Positions 62,301 to 64,000 of a DNA stretch of 64,000 nucleotides are shown here, in pieces (the first letter of the stretch is position 1; the number at the start of each line of letters is the position of its first letter). The DNA comes from Brucella daejeonensis. Lineage in GTDB: Bacteria; Pseudomonadota; Alphaproteobacteria; Rhizobiales; Rhizobiaceae. The notes below the pieces were generated by a model. That model was not told the DNA's origin, did not search any database, and was given only the letters and a program-made list of their open reading frames with translations. The stretch spans positions 1-64,000 of the forward strand of contig NZ_JACIJG010000008.1 in the NCBI RefSeq assembly GCF_014199265.1, given 5' to 3'. The translations under genes were made by a program, and so were the position numbers.

Positions 62301-63137
62301 ATGTCTAACCCCGATACTTCGATACAAGACAAGACCGGCTCCGAACCGCAGCAGAAATTCGGTACGGCGGGGATTGCGGCGATGGACCGTCCAAGCGCCA
62401 TCACCCGCTTTTTCATGGGCATAGTCTCCTGGGCCGAGAGGCTCAATCTGAAATATGCCAGGCTCGGCAATCCGTCGGTCTACGATAATGCGACTTTTCC
62501 ATGGGCTGCCGAGATCGAAAAGGAATGGCCCGCCATCCGCAAGGAGCTGGACACGATCCTGCTGCGCCAGAACGAGCTGCCCTCGTTTCAGGATATTTCG
62601 ACCGATGTGAAGACGATTTCGACCGACAATCGCTGGAAGACCTTCTTCCTGCTCGGTTTCGGCTTGAAGTCGGAGCAGAATATCAAAGCCTGCCCGGAAA
62701 CGTGGCGCATCGTCAACAAGATCCCCGGCCTGACGACGGCCATGTTCTCGATCTTCGAGCCGGGCAAGCATCTGCCGCCGCATCGCGGGCCTTATAATGG
62801 CGTGCTGCGCCTGCATCTGGGTCTTATCGTGCCGGAGCCGAACGACAAGCTTGCCATCCGCGTGGACAGCCAAGTCTGCCACTGGCACGAAGGCAAGGTG
62901 CTGATTTTCGACGATGCTTATGAACACGAGGCATGGAACCATTCCGACCATACGCGCGTGGTGCTGTTCGTCGATTTCGTGAAACCGCTGAAATTCCCGG
63001 CGCGCTTCATCAACTGGTGCCTGATGAACCTCGCGATCTTCACGCCTTTCATCAAGGAAGGGCTGGATAACCACAATGAGTGGGAAAAGAAGTTTTATGC
63101 GGAGGCTGAAAAGCTGCGTAATCAGCCAAAGATATGA
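62301..63137 (+). CDS. LpxO-like aspartyl/asparaginyl beta-hydroxylase
   Basis: A 278-residue Fe(II)/2-oxoglutarate-dependent dioxygenase of the aspartyl beta-hydroxylase family, of the type that includes lipid A hydroxylase LpxO. Metal ligands are His in LPPHRGPYNG and His in DDAYEHEAWNH, and Arg in DHTRVVLFVDF binds 2-oxoglutarate. A C-terminal hydrophobic stretch (FINWCLMNLAIFTPFI) suggests membrane association. Hydroxylation of secondary lipid A acyl chains is inferred. Confidence 0.82.
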   Translation: MSNPDTSIQDKTGSEPQQKFGTAGIAAMDRPSAITRFFMGIVSWAERLNLKYARLGNPSVYDNATFPWAAEIEKEWPAIRKELDTILLRQNELPSFQDISTDVKTISTDNRWKTFFLLGFGLKSEQNIKACPETWRIVNKIPGLTTAMFSIFEPGKHLPPHRGPYNGVLRLHLGLIVPEPNDKLAIRVDSQVCHWHEGKVLIFDDAYEHEAWNHSDHTRVVLFVDFVKPLKFPARFINWCLMNLAIFTPFIKEGLDNHNEWEKKFYAEAEKLRNQPKI

Positions 63138-63177
63138 CGCGGTTTGACTATCGGCAGGCATGATCTTAAATGAATGA

Positions 63178-63205
63178 AGGAGGGCCTGTCGCCCTCCTGT
63201 TTTTT
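63178..63205 (+). terminator. Intrinsic terminator after the LpxO-like gene
   Basis: Arms AGGAGGGC and GCCCTCCT with a five-base loop, then G followed by seven T. Confidence 0.92.
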
Positions 63206-63392
63206 GGCCTCTGAACGAGGAATTGTTGATGCTGGAGATTGTAGGAAGCCTTTAATCGTTCCGAACGCGGTGATGGGCGCTGAGGGTGCCTGATCCGCTG
63301 ATGTTCAGGAACGGAAACGGCATTGGCCGTGGGCAGTTGGCTGTCCGCGAAGGCTGGTGCTTGTCTTGGTTTCCATCCAGGCATTAACAACG

Positions 63393-63647
63393 ATGAATAT
63401 CTCACGCATGGAACAGCGCGTGTTGCACGTGCTGGCGCAGGGCGGTCACATCCGCCATCTGCGCGAAAACGGACGCATCTGCGAAATCGAATGCTACACC
63501 CGCGAGGGCCATTTGCTTTCCGATTGCACGATGGCAGTTTTCCAACAATTGCGCCGCAAGCGGCTGATCGAATCCCGTATGGGCAGTCCGTATCGCATCT
63601 CGCTGAAAGGGCGCGAAAATGTCCGCGCTCAGGCCAACAACCGGTGA
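63393..63647 (+). CDS. YjhX/UPF0386 family protein
   Basis: An 84-residue protein matching the YjhX family: [38 protein letters not shown] and the winged-helix-like [14 protein letters not shown]. It is annotated as a toxin by homology with E. coli YjhX, but no antitoxin-like gene is adjacent, so that role is doubtful. ATG 63393 is chosen; an upstream in-frame start at 63357 is less likely. The next gene is 11 bases downstream. Confidence 0.88.
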   Translation: MNISRMEQRVLHVLAQGGHIRHLRENGRICEIECYTREGHLLSDCTMAVFQQLRRKRLIESRMGSPYRISLKGRENVRAQANNR

Positions 63648-63658
63648 AGGAGGACGTC

Positions 63659-64000
63659 ATGCATATTCGCAGGGAAAGGCCTGAAGACGCCGCCGAAATT
63701 CGCCATCTGACCGACGAGGCGTTTCGGAGCGCGCCTTATAGCAACGGGAAGGAAGGCGAAATCGTCGATACGCTTCGCGCCGCAAAGGCACTCACCCTGT
63801 CTCTGGTTGCCGAAGACAAGGGCAGGATTCTCGGTCATGTCGCTTTTTCGCCGGTTCTGACCGGCGGCGAGAACAAGGGCTGGTACGGGCTTGGTCCCGT
63901 CTCGGTCCGTCCCGAGCGTCAGGGCGAGGGCATTGGCGGCGCGCTGATCCGGGAAGGGCTTGGCATCCTGCGGCGAGAAGGCGCGGGAGGCTGCGTTCTT
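63659..64000 (+). CDS. GNAT acetyltransferase (YhbS-like), 5' part
   Basis: An open frame from ATG 63659, with AAGGAGG as ribosome-binding site, continues past the right edge; 114 codons are visible. MHIRRERPEDAAEIRHLTDE and the acetyl-CoA motif YGLGPVSVRPERQGEGIGGAL identify a GNAT of the YhbS type. It is probably co-transcribed with the yjhX-like gene. Its substrate is unknown. Confidence 0.9.
   Translation, partial: MHIRRERPEDAAEIRHLTDEAFRSAPYSNGKEGEIVDTLRAAKALTLSLVAEDKGRILGHVAFSPVLTGGENKGWYGLGPVSVRPERQGEGIGGALIREGLGILRREGAGGCVL

Noticed and set aside
1-64000. CRISPR arrays or prophage modules
   Set aside because: No regularly spaced identical repeats and no phage structural, integrase or lysis genes were seen in the window.

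Overview
The window looks like chromosomal DNA of an alphaproteobacterium of the Brucella/Ochrobactrum group (Brucellaceae, Hyphomicrobiales). The reasons are a ctrA-chpT-eipA-sciP cell-cycle neighbourhood, a fused trpE(G) gene behind a rhizobial-type trpL attenuator, a choXWV choline importer, a gene pair resembling gnnA-gnnB for 2,3-diaminoglucose lipid A, and dispersed intergenic repeats of types common in this group. Coding density is high, and almost all of the sequence looks like ancestral core genome. There is no prophage, CRISPR array or complete insertion sequence. Only the 3' end of an IS630-type transposase enters at the left edge.

Layout. 0-5 kb: arginine catabolism (Lrp-type regulator divergent from rocF-ocd), then a tandem alpha/beta hydrolase. 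4.7-10.5 kb: a tightly packed minus-strand operon encoding an acyl carrier protein, an acyl-CoA dehydrogenase, an amino acid:[carrier protein] ligase (a tRNA-independent synthetase paralogue), a DUF1839 protein and a GH2 glycosidase-like protein. This is the least understood system in the window. 10.8-14 kb: truncated haemoglobin, an AT-rich gene-poor gap, a secreted lipase-like hydrolase and tRNA-Met(CAT). 14.2-16.5 kb: gnnA-gnnB. 18.2-23.6 kb: the cell-cycle/envelope block fliJ, ctrA, chpT, eipA, a coiled-coil membrane protein and sciP, with a dense cluster of GANTC (CcrM) sites in front of ctrA.

23.9-27.3 kb: mnmA, a SpoU methyltransferase, a NolR-type ArsR regulator and a HugZ-like protein. 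27.7-33.2 kb: a complete dppABCDF peptide importer. 33.3-36.5 kb: choXWV, interrupted by a MITE-like element. 37-41.6 kb: DUF2333, Rsm22, MFS, MarR and Lrp genes. 42.4-48.1 kb: trpL-trpE(G), a cation diffusion facilitator, and leuA preceded by a 40-codon Leu-rich leader ORF. 48.1-52.3 kb: phosphoesterase, Nudix, OmpW with a perfect FNR-type box, glutathionyl-hydroquinone reductase and GNAT. 52.4-62.2 kb: a MoxR/DUF58/BatA-like/vWA-associated membrane operon divergent from DUF1285-CoA pyrophosphatase-CCA-adding enzyme. The end holds an LpxO-like hydroxylase, a YjhX-family small protein and a partial GNAT.

Several short features carry much of the regulatory content: the trpL and leu leader peptides, the FNR box, Lrp-operator-like repeats, GANTC clustering, many perfect hairpin terminators, and at least four families of intergenic palindromic repeats. 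All functional assignments rest on reading the translated sequence and on remembered family features; no database search was run.
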